Source: Pseudoflavonifractor intestinihominis
GTDB lineage: Bacteria > Bacillota > Clostridia > Oscillospirales > Oscillospiraceae
Length of the DNA stretch: 64,000 nt
Assembly (NCBI RefSeq): GCF_040096055.1
Contig: NZ_JBBMFK010000004.1
Location: forward strand, 1 to 64,000
Direction of reading: 5' to 3'
Translations under genes and position numbers: made by a program
Notes under the pieces: model-generated
Databases searched by the model: none
The model's input: only the letters and a program-made list of their open reading frames with translations
Told to the model about the DNA's origin: nothing
Shown here: positions 41,882-48,737 of the stretch, piece after piece
Layout of the letters: each line of letters starts with the position of its first letter
Numbering within the stretch: position 1 is the first letter of the stretch

Positions 41882-43027
41882 GTGAAAAAAGTTGTCCTGA
41901 TTCCCGACTCCTTCAAGGGCACTCTGTCCTCCGCCCAGATCTGCGAGATCATCGGCGGCAAGGTGGCCGAGCACTTCCCCGGCTGCCAGGTGGTGTCCAT
42001 CCCCGTGGCCGACGGCGGCGAGGGCAGCGTGGACTGCTTCCTCACCGCCCTGGGCGGCGAGAAGGTGAAGGTCACCGTCAAGAACCCCTACTTTGAGGAC
42101 ATGGAGGGCTTCTACGGCCTCATCGACAACGGCGAGACCGCTGTCATCGAGATGGCCGCCTGTGCCGGCCTGCCCCTGGTGGAGGACCGGAAGGACCCCC
42201 GCAAGACCACCACCTACGGCGTGGGCCAGCTGATCCTGGCCGCGGCGGCCAGGGGCGTGAAGAAGATCATCGTGGGCCTGGGCGGCAGCTCCACCAACGA
42301 CGGCGGCTGCGGCGCGGCCGCCGCTGTGGGCGTGAAGTTCTACAACGACAAGGGCGAGACCTTTGTGCCCACCGGCGGTACCACCCATGAGATTGCCCGC
42401 ATCGACATGTCCGGCCGGGACAAGAGCCTGGAGGGCGTGGAGATCGTCACCATGTGCGACATCGACAACCCCATGTACGGCCCCACCGGCGCCTCCCACG
42501 TGTTCGGCCCCCAGAAGGGCGCCGACCCGGAGATGGTCCTCTTCCTGGACGAGGGAATCAAGCACCTGGCCGAGGTCATCCAGCGGGATCTGGGCCAGGA
42601 TATCGCCCTCATGCCCGGTTCCGGCGCCGCCGGCGCCATGGGCGCGGGCATGGTGGCCTTCTTCGGCTCCCGGCTCCAGATGGGCATTGAGACCGTGCTG
42701 GACACCGTCCGCTTTGCCGACGTCATCGCCGACGCCGACATGATCTTTACCGGCGAGGGCAAGATCGACAGCCAGTCCCTCCGGGGCAAGGTGGTCATCG
42801 GCGTGGCCAAGCGGGCCAAGCTCCAGAACGTGCCCGTCACCGTCATCGTGGGCGGCGCGGACAACGACATCGACCCGGCCTACGGCATGGGCGTCACCGC
42901 CGTGTTCTCCATCAATCGCCTGCCCGAGGACTTCTCGGTCTCCCGGTACAAGAGCGTGGAGAATATGACCCTCACCGCTGACAATGTCCTCCGCCTTATC
43001 AAGGCGGCGGAGCAGCTGAAGGGCTGA
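41882..43027 (+). CDS. Glycerate 2-kinase family protein (GarK-like)
   Basis: A 381-aa glycerate kinase (GarK/GlxK family, type I). Signatures: VVLIPDSFKGTLSSAQICEII (about 4-24), VSIPVADGGEGSVDCFLTALGG (about 39-60), LGGSSTNDGGCGAAAAVG (about 138-155) and DMIFTGEGKIDSQSLRGKV (about 285-303). It would convert glycerate to 2-phosphoglycerate. The start is GTG 41882 with GGGGGA about 8 bases upstream. It is the last gene of the sigma-54-controlled operon and suggests that the pathway or a side branch releases glycerate. Members may also accept related hydroxy acids. Confidence 0.87.
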   Translation: MKKVVLIPDSFKGTLSSAQICEIIGGKVAEHFPGCQVVSIPVADGGEGSVDCFLTALGGEKVKVTVKNPYFEDMEGFYGLIDNGETAVIEMAACAGLPLVEDRKDPRKTTTYGVGQLILAAAARGVKKIIVGLGGSSTNDGGCGAAAAVGVKFYNDKGETFVPTGGTTHEIARIDMSGRDKSLEGVEIVTMCDIDNPMYGPTGASHVFGPQKGADPEMVLFLDEGIKHLAEVIQRDLGQDIALMPGSGAAGAMGAGMVAFFGSRLQMGIETVLDTVRFADVIADADMIFTGEGKIDSQSLRGKVVIGVAKRAKLQNVPVTVIVGGADNDIDPAYGMGVTAVFSINRLPEDFSVSRYKSVENMTLTADNVLRLIKAAEQLKG

Positions 43028-43040
43028 GCATCCGGAATAC

Positions 43041-43077
43041 AAAAAACGGAAGGCCGTGAGGCCTTCCGTTTTTTTAT
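43041..43077. terminator. Bidirectional terminator between convergent genes
   Basis: Perfect 15-bp stem (43041-43055 with 43060-43074) with loop GTGA, A-run on the left and T-run on the right. The stop codon of the AlkD-like gene lies at its right edge. Confidence 0.88.
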
Positions 43078-43757
43078 GATTTCCACCGCAGAGCCCGGAG
43101 CGCGTCCTTCTGTTCCGGGGTGATGCGGTAGCTCTCCACCGCCTTCTGGATGGTCTTGTTATGGGTCCACTGGTCCAGCCGGCGGAGTGTCAGATAGGGG
43201 AGGGCGGCGTCGTACTGCTTGGCCAGGGCGGTGGCGAAGTACCAGGCCACCATCATCCGCACATAGTACTCCTCGCTCCTCACCTCCGCCGCCCAGTCCA
43301 GGTACTCCGGGCGGAAACACTCGTCCAGATAGAGGGACAGCAGCATCTCCAGGCCGAAGCGGACGGTGTAGGTGTCCCCGCTGTCCAGCCAGCGCCGGAT
43401 CTGCCCGGGGAGCTGGGGCGGGTGGGAGCGGAAGGCCCTGGGGGAGAGCAGGTCGCAGGTGGCCCAGTTGTCCACATGGGGGAGAAAGGTATCCAGTCCT
43501 GCCACTGTCTCCTCATAGCCGGACCGGGCGCACAGGAGCAGGCCGTGGAGGTTGTTCTCCTCGTAGTAGTGGTGGGGAAGCGTCTGGAGAAATGCCTCCG
43601 CCTCTGCCGTGCCCTTCAGCTCCTTTGCCAGCTTCCGCAGGGCGGGCATCCGCACACCGATGACCCGCTCCGGGTCCACGGTGGGCATCAGCTTGGCCTG
43701 AAACTGCCGGTAGTCCAGATCCTGGAGGGCAAACAGCTTTTCCTGTATGGTGTCCAT
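43074..43757 (-). CDS. DNA alkylation repair enzyme (AlkD-like HEAT-repeat protein)
   Basis: A 227-aa all-helical protein of the AlkD family, which removes alkylated bases from DNA without base flipping. Family-like segments: VIGVRMPALRKLAKEL (about 34-49), YYEENNLHGLLL, VDNWATCDLL (about 102-111, holding the conserved Trp/Asp) and YVRMMVAWYFATAL (about 168-181). The start ATG 43757 is preceded by GGAAGGGG at 7 bases; another ATG two codons upstream is too close to that site. Promoter CTGACA-17-TATACT lies directly upstream, inside the end of the next gene. It is monocistronic and convergent with the sugar-acid operon. Confidence 0.85.
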   Translation of the reverse strand: MDTIQEKLFALQDLDYRQFQAKLMPTVDPERVIGVRMPALRKLAKELKGTAEAEAFLQTLPHHYYEENNLHGLLLCARSGYEETVAGLDTFLPHVDNWATCDLLSPRAFRSHPPQLPGQIRRWLDSGDTYTVRFGLEMLLSLYLDECFRPEYLDWAAEVRSEEYYVRMMVAWYFATALAKQYDAALPYLTLRRLDQWTHNKTIQKAVESYRITPEQKDALRALRWKS

Positions 43758-43788
43758 ATCCATACCCCTTCCGCTGTGATGTGCTCCC

Positions 43789-43817
43789 AGTATAGCACAG
43801 AATCCGCGGTATGTCAG
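43789..43817 (-). promoter_or_regulatory. Sigma-A promoter of the AlkD-like gene
   Basis: Minus strand CTGACA (43817-43812), 17-bp spacer, TATACT (43794-43789). Confidence 0.72.
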
Positions 43818-44404
43818 GCCTGTTCCTTCCAACCCCGGTTCCGGAGCTTGCACACGCCCTGGGTCATGGTGCCCATGGGACAGAAGGAGCACCAGGTTCT
43901 GGGCCGGTAGAGGACCATGACAATGAGGCCGATGAGCAGGGAGGTGAGCATCAGGCTGTAGAAGCCGAAGCTGAACTGGGCCACCCAGTCGGGGACCATA
44001 CCGGCGGTATAGGTCCAGCCCCAGGGCACCCGGATGGTCCAGAAGAGCTTGATGACCTCACGCAGGGAGGAGGCTCCGGCAAAGACCAGCCAGGTCTGGA
44101 ACAGCATGTTGCCGAACATGGCCAGGAAAAAGACCAGGAATCCGTACCGGAAACCCTTGGAGGCCATCCAGCGGGGCGCGGGCTTTCCGCGGGACAGCTT
44201 CAGCCGTCCTCCCAGGAGGGAGAAGAGCTGTCCCCGTCCGCACAGGTTGTTGCAGAAAAACTTGTTCCCCCCAAAAATGGCCAGGGCCAGGGGGAGGAGA
44301 AAGTCGATCATGCCCAGCCAGGCAAACAGGATGTTGAAAAAGCCCAGGGCAAAGAACAGAATGGACCAGAGCCAGAGATAGTCGTACCAATGTGTCTTTT
44401 TCAC
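43814..44404 (-). CDS. Integral membrane Fe-S protein (NosR/NapH-like 4Fe-4S type)
   Basis: A 196-aa membrane protein with about four helices and two cysteine motifs at membrane edges: FFCNNLCGRGQLFSLLG (about 50-66) and TWCSFCPMGTMTQGVCKL (about 171-188). These match the membrane-embedded ferredoxin-like domain of NosR/NapH/CcoG-type proteins, which pass electrons across or along the membrane. The start is GTG 44404, overlapping the ferredoxin stop codon (GTGA), so it is coupled to that gene. Together they look like a small electron-transfer module under a Crp/Fnr-type regulator. The electron acceptor is not encoded here. Confidence 0.75.
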   Translation of the reverse strand: MKKTHWYDYLWLWSILFFALGFFNILFAWLGMIDFLLPLALAIFGGNKFFCNNLCGRGQLFSLLGGRLKLSRGKPAPRWMASKGFRYGFLVFFLAMFGNMLFQTWLVFAGASSLREVIKLFWTIRVPWGWTYTAGMVPDWVAQFSFGFYSLMLTSLLIGLIVMVLYRPRTWCSFCPMGTMTQGVCKLRNRGWKEQA

Positions 44405-44607
44405 GCCTGACCCTCCCGTTCCAGCAGTGTAATGCAGTCCGCAGGGCAGACCTTGGCGCATTTTCCGCACCCCACGCAGCGGACCGGCTCCACCGCAGCA
44501 AAGCAGCCCCGATGGACCGCCACAGCGCCTCTGGGACATTCCTTTGCACAGGCCCCACAGGCCACGCAGCGCGACCGATTCACCTCAGCAACTCGTTTTG
44601 ACAGCAT
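44401..44607 (-). CDS. 2[4Fe-4S] ferredoxin
   Basis: A 68-aa bacterial ferredoxin with two CxxCxxCxxxCP motifs: CVACGACAKECPRGAV (about 14-29) and CVGCGKCAKVCPADCI (about 44-59). ATG 44607 is set by GGAGG 5 bases upstream; a TTG four codons earlier is less likely. It precedes the membrane Fe-S protein with a 4-base overlap, so it probably delivers electrons to that protein. It lies downstream of a Crp/Fnr-family regulator gene in the same orientation, separated by a strong palindrome at 44654-44692. Confidence 0.88.
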   Translation of the reverse strand: MLSKRVAEVNRSRCVACGACAKECPRGAVAVHRGCFAAVEPVRCVGCGKCAKVCPADCITLLEREGQA

Positions 44608-44653
44608 ACAGACCTCCAAAACTCTCTGATTTCAGGCGGGCAGACAGACAGAC

Positions 44654-44692
44654 GCCCCCCGGTTCCAGTACAGTATACCGGAACCGGGGGGC
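44654..44692 (-). promoter_or_regulatory. Perfect 13-bp palindrome surrounding a -10 box upstream of the ferredoxin gene
   Basis: Inverted repeat GCCCCCCGGTTCC (44654-44666) and GGAACCGGGGGGC (44680-44692). The 13-base centre contains TATACT on the minus strand (44677-44672), 65 bases before the ferredoxin start. The -35 position reads CATACA (44700-44695). It may be an operator around a promoter or the terminator of the upstream regulator gene; no T-tract follows. Confidence 0.5.
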
Positions 44693-44715
44693 GGTGTATG
44701 TGACTGTCTTACACT

Positions 44716-45381
44716 TCAGGTCAGGGCGCGCAGCTTTTCCCGGTCGGTGACCGTCACCTTGCCCCGGCTGAGGGATACGATGCCCTCCTGGGAAAAGTAG
44801 CGGAGCACCTTGGTGACCACCTCCCGGGCGCTGCCGATGCACCGGGCGATCTCGTCGTGGGTAAGGGGGATGACCGGGCCGTTTCGCAGCATCTCATCCC
44901 ACAGAAAGATGGCCACACGCCGGTCAATGCCCATAAAGAGGATCTGCTGTATGGTCCACATGATATCGGAGAACCGCTCGCTGGCTGTCTTATAGAGAAA
45001 AAGCTCGGCCCTGGGGTGGTTCTGGAGGATAGGGGACAGGATGGCCGACGGGATGGTGACGGCCTGGGTGTCCTCCATGGCCTCAATCAGCACGTCGAAC
45101 ACAATGGCGTCCATCAGGCAGGAGGAGGACATGACGCACAGTTCTCCCGCTCTTACCCGGTAAAGGGTGACCTCCCGGCCCTCTTCGGAGAGAAGATACA
45201 CCCGCAGCTGGCCGGACAGGAGCAGAAGCAGGCCCTGGCACTCCTGGTCTGCCCGGTGGGTGACCGTGCCCTTGGGCACGGCGGCGGAGAGAAGGCTCCG
45301 TTTCAGGGTATCCTGCTCTTCGGCACTGAGCTCCGGCCAGAAGGGGAGGGTATGGGCCAGCAGATGTTCCGGATTGTCCAT
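44716..45381 (-). CDS. Crp/Fnr-family transcriptional regulator
   Basis: A 221-aa regulator with an N-terminal cyclic-nucleotide-binding-type barrel (about 20-135: GTVTHRADQECQGLLLLLSGQLRVYLLSEEGREVTLYRVRAGE) and a C-terminal winged helix (about 165-220: LTHDEIARCIGSAREVVTKVLRYFSQEGIV). The TLYRV-AGELC segment, with Cys and nearby CVMSSSCLM, resembles regulators that hold haem or Fe-S and sense redox or gases. ATG 45381 follows GAGGTGAT; a longer in-frame start overlaps the promoter. It has its own promoter TTGTAT-17-TATAAT and is divergent from tetR. The ferredoxin and membrane Fe-S genes downstream are likely targets. Confidence 0.85.
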   Translation of the reverse strand: MDNPEHLLAHTLPFWPELSAEEQDTLKRSLLSAAVPKGTVTHRADQECQGLLLLLSGQLRVYLLSEEGREVTLYRVRAGELCVMSSSCLMDAIVFDVLIEAMEDTQAVTIPSAILSPILQNHPRAELFLYKTASERFSDIMWTIQQILFMGIDRRVAIFLWDEMLRNGPVIPLTHDEIARCIGSAREVVTKVLRYFSQEGIVSLSRGKVTVTDREKLRALT

Positions 45382-45421
45382 GGTTATCACCTCGGTTGGC
45401 CTGACGGCGAAGGATATCCCC

Positions 45422-45450
45422 ATTATACGTGATTTTCATGCCGGATACAA
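45422..45450 (-). promoter_or_regulatory. Sigma-A promoter of the Crp/Fnr gene
   Basis: Minus strand TTGTAT (45450-45445), 17-bp spacer, consensus TATAAT (45427-45422). Confidence 0.78.
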
Positions 45451-45486
45451 CGGCATGGGGAAAGAGAAAAAATTTGAGCGGGATAC

Positions 45487-45515
45487 TTGACAGGACAGGG
45501 TGCCGTGGCTATAAT
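45487..45515 (+). promoter_or_regulatory. Consensus sigma-A promoter of tetR
   Basis: Perfect TTGACA (45487-45492), 17-bp spacer, perfect TATAAT (45510-45515). The strongest match to consensus in the window, as expected for a promoter that is held off by a repressor. Confidence 0.92.
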
Positions 45516-45528
45516 GAACATTGTTCAT
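45514..45528 (+). promoter_or_regulatory. TetR operator at the tetR promoter
   Basis: Perfect 15-bp palindrome ATGAACATTGTTCAT overlapping the end of the -10 box. The same core TGAAC-N3-GTTCA occurs at 46197-46209 before the membrane-protein operon. Confidence 0.82.
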
Positions 45529-45543
45529 ATTGGAGGTCGGGCC

Positions 45544-46101
45544 ATGAATACCGTTGTCACATCCAAAGAGGAGATCCTTGCCGCCAGCCGGGAGCTGATC
45601 CGCAGCCGGGGCTGGTCCGCGGTCAGCATCCGCTCCGTGGCGGGCGCCTGCGGCGTGTCGGTGGGGTCCATCTACAACTACTTTGCCTCCAAGGCCGATC
45701 TGGTGTCCGCCACGGTGGAGAGCGTCTGGTGCGACATCTTCCACCTGCCGGAGCAGGAGGAGGTGTTCCGGGACACCCTGGCCTGCGTCTCCTGGATCTA
45801 CGGGCGCATGGAGTACGGCTGCCGGGCGTATCCCGGGTTCTTCACCCTCCACTCCATGGGCTTTCTGGGCATGGAGAAGGCCGGCGGCAGACAGCGGATG
45901 GAGCAGACCTGGCAGCACATCCTGGGGGGACTGTGCGCCGTACTGAAGCGGGACCCCAAAGTCCGGACTTGCGCCTTTGACGGTGAATTCACGGCGGAAA
46001 AGTTTGCGGACATCCTGTTTTCCCTCTTCCTGTCCGCCCTGCTCCGGGAGGACTACGACCCGTCCCCCGTCCTGGAGCTGATCCGGAGAACCGTCTACTG
46101 A
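45544..46101 (+). CDS. TetR-family transcriptional repressor
   Basis: A 185-aa repressor with a standard TetR N-terminal HTH: EEILAASRELIRSRGWSAVSIRSVAGACGVSVGSIYNYFASKADLV (about 9-54), where GSIYNYF is the recognition helix. The rest is the ligand-binding and dimer domain. ATG 45544 follows GGAGG. A perfect sigma-A promoter with a palindromic operator precedes it, and the same operator core precedes the next operon, so the protein very likely represses itself and the three membrane-protein genes. The inducer is unknown. Confidence 0.88.
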   Translation: MNTVVTSKEEILAASRELIRSRGWSAVSIRSVAGACGVSVGSIYNYFASKADLVSATVESVWCDIFHLPEQEEVFRDTLACVSWIYGRMEYGCRAYPGFFTLHSMGFLGMEKAGGRQRMEQTWQHILGGLCAVLKRDPKVRTCAFDGEFTAEKFADILFSLFLSALLREDYDPSPVLELIRRTVY

Positions 46102-46131
46102 TTGTCCCCGGAGCCTTGAAGCAGAATATAC

Positions 46132-46186
46132 CCCGCTCTCCCATCTTTCCGGGCCTGTGGCCCGGGGATGGGCGCGGGATTTTTTT
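46132..46186 (+). terminator. Terminator after tetR
   Basis: Long GC-rich hairpin, outer stem CCCGC (46132-46136) with GCGGG (46174-46178) and inner paired segments CCCATC/GATGGG and CCGGGCC/GGCCCGG, then a run of seven T residues. The operator of the next operon follows after 10 bases. Confidence 0.8.
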
Positions 46187-46196
46187 AGAGTCAAAA

Positions 46197-46209
46197 TGAA
46201 CAGCGTTCA
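46197..46209 (+). promoter_or_regulatory. Second TetR operator, before the membrane-protein operon
   Basis: TGAACAGCGTTCA, the same TGAAC-N3-GTTCA as at the tetR promoter, 19 bases before ATG 46228. No clear -35/-10 pair could be assigned here, so the operon may have a weak promoter or depend on readthrough. Confidence 0.7.
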
Positions 46210-46227
46210 GATAAGGAGCGATATGAT

Positions 46228-46653
46228 ATGAAAGTACAGAAGAATACCCTCCTGCTGCTGGCCTGCCTGGTGTGGGGGGCGGCGGGATTCAATATCCTGC
46301 GGATCGGCGTCCTGGCCTACCCGGCCTATGTCACAGCGGTGAACCTGCTGCTGTCCGCCGTGGTCTTTGTGCTGTTCCAGCGCTTTGTCTTCGGGAGGCT
46401 GGTGAAAAAGCACACCGGCCGCATTGCGGGCATGGAGGAAAAACCCCAGTTTTTTCTGAAATTTTTTGACGGAAAGGCCTTTGCCATCATGGCGGTGATG
46501 ATGACCGGCGGCATCGGCCTGCGGGCCTCCGGCCTGGCGCCGGAGCGGTTTATCGCCGTGTTCTACTCCGGCCTGGGGGCGGCCCTGCTGCTGGCCGGGT
46601 GCCTGTTCGGCCGGAACTACGGGAGGGCGGTCCGTGCGGCAGCGTGCGGTTGA
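46228..46653 (+). CDS. Four-helix membrane protein in TetR-controlled operon
   Basis: A 141-aa membrane protein with hydrophobic segments at about 6-22, 28-52, 85-103 and 107-128 and a basic loop between helices 2 and 3 (FGRLVKKHTGR). No family is recognised. ATG 46228 follows AAGGAG. It is the first of three small membrane-protein genes downstream of the TetR operator. TetR plus several small membrane proteins usually points to an efflux or membrane-stress function, but nothing in the sequence proves transport. Confidence 0.6.
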   Translation: MKVQKNTLLLLACLVWGAAGFNILRIGVLAYPAYVTAVNLLLSAVVFVLFQRFVFGRLVKKHTGRIAGMEEKPQFFLKFFDGKAFAIMAVMMTGGIGLRASGLAPERFIAVFYSGLGAALLLAGCLFGRNYGRAVRAAACG

Positions 46654-46692
46654 TATAGAGAAAGAACGAAAAACAAGGAAAGGAACATTACC

Positions 46693-47355
46693 ATGCAGGC
46701 AATTGCAGAGACCCTGTTTGACGTGGTCTATCTCATTTCAGTCATTACCATCGGTATCCTCATGATCCGGGGCAGCGGAGGCCGGAACCAGTACCGGCTC
46801 TTCGGCGTGATGGCCGTGGTGCTGGGGGCGGGGGATGCCTTCCACCTGGTGCCCCGGGCGGTGGCCCTGTGCACCACCGGTCTGGAGCACTACACCGTAC
46901 CCCTGGGGCTGGGCAAGTGGATCACCTCCATCACCATGACCATCTTCTATGTGCTCCTCTACTATGTCTGGCGGCAGCGCTATCAGATTCAGGGAAAACA
47001 CGGCGTCACCGCTGCCGTGTACATCCTGGCTGGGCTGCGGATTTTCCTGTGCATGATGCCCCAGAACGACTGGCTCAGCGCCTCCGGACCTCTGTCCTGG
47101 GGTATCTGGCGGAACATCCCCTTTGCTCTGCTGGGTGTGCTGATTATCGTCCTGTTCTACCGCAGCGCCGGGGAACGGAACGACCGGGCCTTCCGCTGGA
47201 TGTGGCTGACCATTGTCCTCAGCTTCGCCTTCTATATCCCGGTGGTCCTCTGGGCCGACGTGGTGCCCATGATCGGCATGCTGATGATCCCCAAGACCTG
47301 CGCCTATGTGTGGACCGTGCTCATCGGCTACCAGGCCATGACGAACGAAAAATAA
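46693..47355 (+). CDS. Seven-helix membrane protein of unknown function
   Basis: A 220-aa protein with about seven hydrophobic segments (about 8-25, 35-52, 72-92, 104-120, 137-154, 167-187, 192-212). A histidine in a membrane segment (AGDAFHLVPRAV) and the conserved-looking stretch TSITMTIFYVLLYYVWRQRY are notable. No family could be named. It is the second gene of the TetR-controlled operon, with AAAGGAAC upstream and only 13 bases before the DUF2871 gene. Confidence 0.6.
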   Translation: MQAIAETLFDVVYLISVITIGILMIRGSGGRNQYRLFGVMAVVLGAGDAFHLVPRAVALCTTGLEHYTVPLGLGKWITSITMTIFYVLLYYVWRQRYQIQGKHGVTAAVYILAGLRIFLCMMPQNDWLSASGPLSWGIWRNIPFALLGVLIIVLFYRSAGERNDRAFRWMWLTIVLSFAFYIPVVLWADVVPMIGMLMIPKTCAYVWTVLIGYQAMTNEK

Positions 47356-47368
47356 GGAGGAATTCTGT

Positions 47369-47785
47369 ATGAAACGCTATGCCAATACTGCCGTGGCCTA
47401 CGCCGTGATCGCCATGATCTTCGGCGTGTTCTACCGGGAGTTCACCAAGTTCAACGGCTTCACGGGCCGCACTGTGCTCTCCGCCATCCACCCCCACTAC
47501 TTTGTCCTTGGCGTGGCCTTTTTCCTGCTGCTCCTGCTGCTGGAGAAGGCCGTGGGATTTTCCGGCGCCGGTACGGGAAAGGTTCTGGCCGTGTACCACG
47601 TGGGCCTGAACCTGACCGGCCTGACCCTGCTGCTCCGGGGCGTGGTCCAGGTGCTGGGGACCAGCCTGTCCTCCGCCCTGAACGGCGCGCTCTCCGGCGT
47701 GGCGGGCATCGGCCATATCCTGCTGGGGATCAGCCTGCTGCTGATTCTCCTCCAGATCCGGAAGTCCGTGTCTGCCGGAACGTAA
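47369..47785 (+). CDS. DUF2871-family membrane protein
   Basis: A 138-aa four-helix membrane protein whose N-terminus (YANTAVAYAVIAMIFGVFYREFTKFNGFTGRT) and the following HPHYFVLGVAFFLLLLLLEK are characteristic of DUF2871. A histidine-rich short stretch (AIHPHYF) faces a membrane edge and could bind haem or metal; this is speculation. The start follows AAGGAGG. It is the last gene of the TetR-controlled operon. DUF2871 genes are found beside TetR regulators in several Firmicutes, but no biochemical function is known to me. Confidence 0.72.
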   Translation: MKRYANTAVAYAVIAMIFGVFYREFTKFNGFTGRTVLSAIHPHYFVLGVAFFLLLLLLEKAVGFSGAGTGKVLAVYHVGLNLTGLTLLLRGVVQVLGTSLSSALNGALSGVAGIGHILLGISLLLILLQIRKSVSAGT

Positions 47786-47801
47786 ACCGCCTCACAAAAG
47801 A

Positions 47802-47834
47802 GCCGCCCGGGTGCACTATGTGCGCCCGGGCGGC
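47802..47834 (+). terminator. Hairpin after the DUF2871 operon
   Basis: Perfect 10-bp stem GCCGCCCGGG (47802-47811) with CCCGGGCGGC (47825-47834) extended by an inner TGCAC/GTGCG pairing. There is no T-tract, so efficiency is uncertain. Confidence 0.5.
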
Positions 47835-47919
47835 CGTCTGTATGGACAGGGAACAAACATAAGGACGTGCCGGACAGGAATAGGATACCTTACCATGCAG
47901 AAAAATGGAGGGTGATGGT

Positions 47920-48570
47920 ATGCTGACAGCATGGCTGCTTCTGATGCTCAACGGGCTCTTCGTCACACTGCGGCTCTCCGGGGGGAACGGGGGCTCCTTC
48001 CCGCGGCCCCTGAAGGCGGAGGAGGAGCGGATGTACCTGGAGCGCTGCGCCGCCGGGGATCTGGAGGCCCGGAACGTCCTGATCGAGCACAATCTCCGCC
48101 TGGTGGCCCACATCATCAAGAAGTATTACACCCAGACCGACGACCAGGACGACCTGATCTCCATCGGCACCATCGGGCTCATCAAGGGGATCTCCACCTT
48201 CAAGGCGGATAAGAACGTGCGCCTGGCCACCTATGCCAGCCGGTGCATTGAAAATGAAATTTTGATGCATTTCCGCAGCCGGAAGAAGATGCAGGGGGAG
48301 GTGTCTCTGTCGGACACGCTGGAGGCGGACGGGGACGGGAGTTCCCTCTCCCTGATGGATGTTATCAGTGTGGACGACGACATGCTGGACAATCTGGACG
48401 CCCGGGAGTCCTGCATCAAGGTGCGCCGGTGCGTGAGGGACTGCCTGAACGAGCGGGAGGCCATGATCATCGGCCTGCGCTATGGCCTGGGCGGCCAGAA
48501 CCCCCTGACCCAGCGGGAGATCGCCGCCCGCTGCGGCATCTCCCGGTCCTATGTATCCCGCCGGAACTAA
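47920..48570 (+). CDS. sigK: sigK 5' segment: pro-sigma-K interrupted in region 4.2
   Basis: Encodes the first 214 residues of the late mother-cell sporulation sigma factor plus two element-derived codons (RN) and a stop. The hydrophobic pro-sequence (MLTAWLLLMLNGLFVTLRLSGG) is followed by GSFPRPLKAEEERMYLE, region 2 (EARNVLIEHNLRLVAHIIKKYY, DLISIGTIGLIKGISTFK) and region 4 up to the recognition helix GISRSYVSR. There the frame leaves the sigma-factor sequence at 48561, inside the repeat ATGTATCCCGC. The remaining codons are at 59024-59098. Joining at the repeat gives a 238-aa SigK, a normal length. ATG 47920 follows GGAGGGTGAT. The gene is therefore off until the intervening DNA is excised, as with the skin element of Bacillus subtilis, although here the break is much nearer the 3' end. 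Confidence 0.93.
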   Translation: MLTAWLLLMLNGLFVTLRLSGGNGGSFPRPLKAEEERMYLERCAAGDLEARNVLIEHNLRLVAHIIKKYYTQTDDQDDLISIGTIGLIKGISTFKADKNVRLATYASRCIENEILMHFRSRKKMQGEVSLSDTLEADGDGSSLSLMDVISVDDDMLDNLDARESCIKVRRCVRDCLNEREAMIIGLRYGLGGQNPLTQREIAARCGISRSYVSRRN

Positions 48571-48576
48571 TGTAAG
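48551..48576 (+). repeat. attL: left core repeat and inner arm
   Basis: Core ATGTATCCCGC at 48551-48561, followed by CG and the inner arm GAACTAATGTAAG (48564-48576). The TAA in this arm (48568-48570) supplies the early stop of the interrupted sigK. Confidence 0.9.
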
Positions 48577-48578
48577 TG

Positions 48579-48616
48579 AAACCCGGAACCCCTGTGGGAC
48601 AAGGGGTTCCGGGTTT
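48579..48616 (+). terminator. Hairpin just inside the left element end
   Basis: Perfect 15-bp stem (48579-48593 with 48602-48616), 8-base loop. It lies 9 bases after the premature sigK stop and would end the truncated transcript. A-rich sequence rather than a T-tract follows on this strand. Confidence 0.65.
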
Positions 48617-48640
48617 ACAAAAAATTGCAGAAACAGACGG

Positions 48641-48662
48641 AATGTATCGCGCTTATTGTAAG
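48641..48662 (+). repeat. Near-copy of the att core inside the element
   Basis: AATGTATCGCGC (48641-48652) differs from the extended core AATGTATCCCGC by one base and is followed by TTATTGTAAG, similar to the attL arm. It lies 91 bases inside the left core. It may be an accessory recombinase site or a decayed att site. Confidence 0.45.
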
Positions 48663-48711
48663 CGGCAAAATACACAAAAACATGAGCTGCCATTTATCTG
48701 TTTTGCCGTAT

Positions 48712-48737
48712 GAAAAAGCGCGGTCCGAACAGCGCTT
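48712..48737 (-). terminator. Terminator after hcp
   Basis: Minus-strand hairpin AAGCGC (48737-48732) with GCGCTT (48721-48716), followed by T residues; it overlaps the hcp stop codon. Confidence 0.6.

Noticed and set aside
47920..48570. Reading the short sigK frame as a simple truncated pseudogene
   Set aside because: The missing C-terminal codons are intact at 59024-59098, the break falls in an 11-bp repeat shared by both ends, and a recombinase gene lies between, so interruption by an excisable element explains it better.
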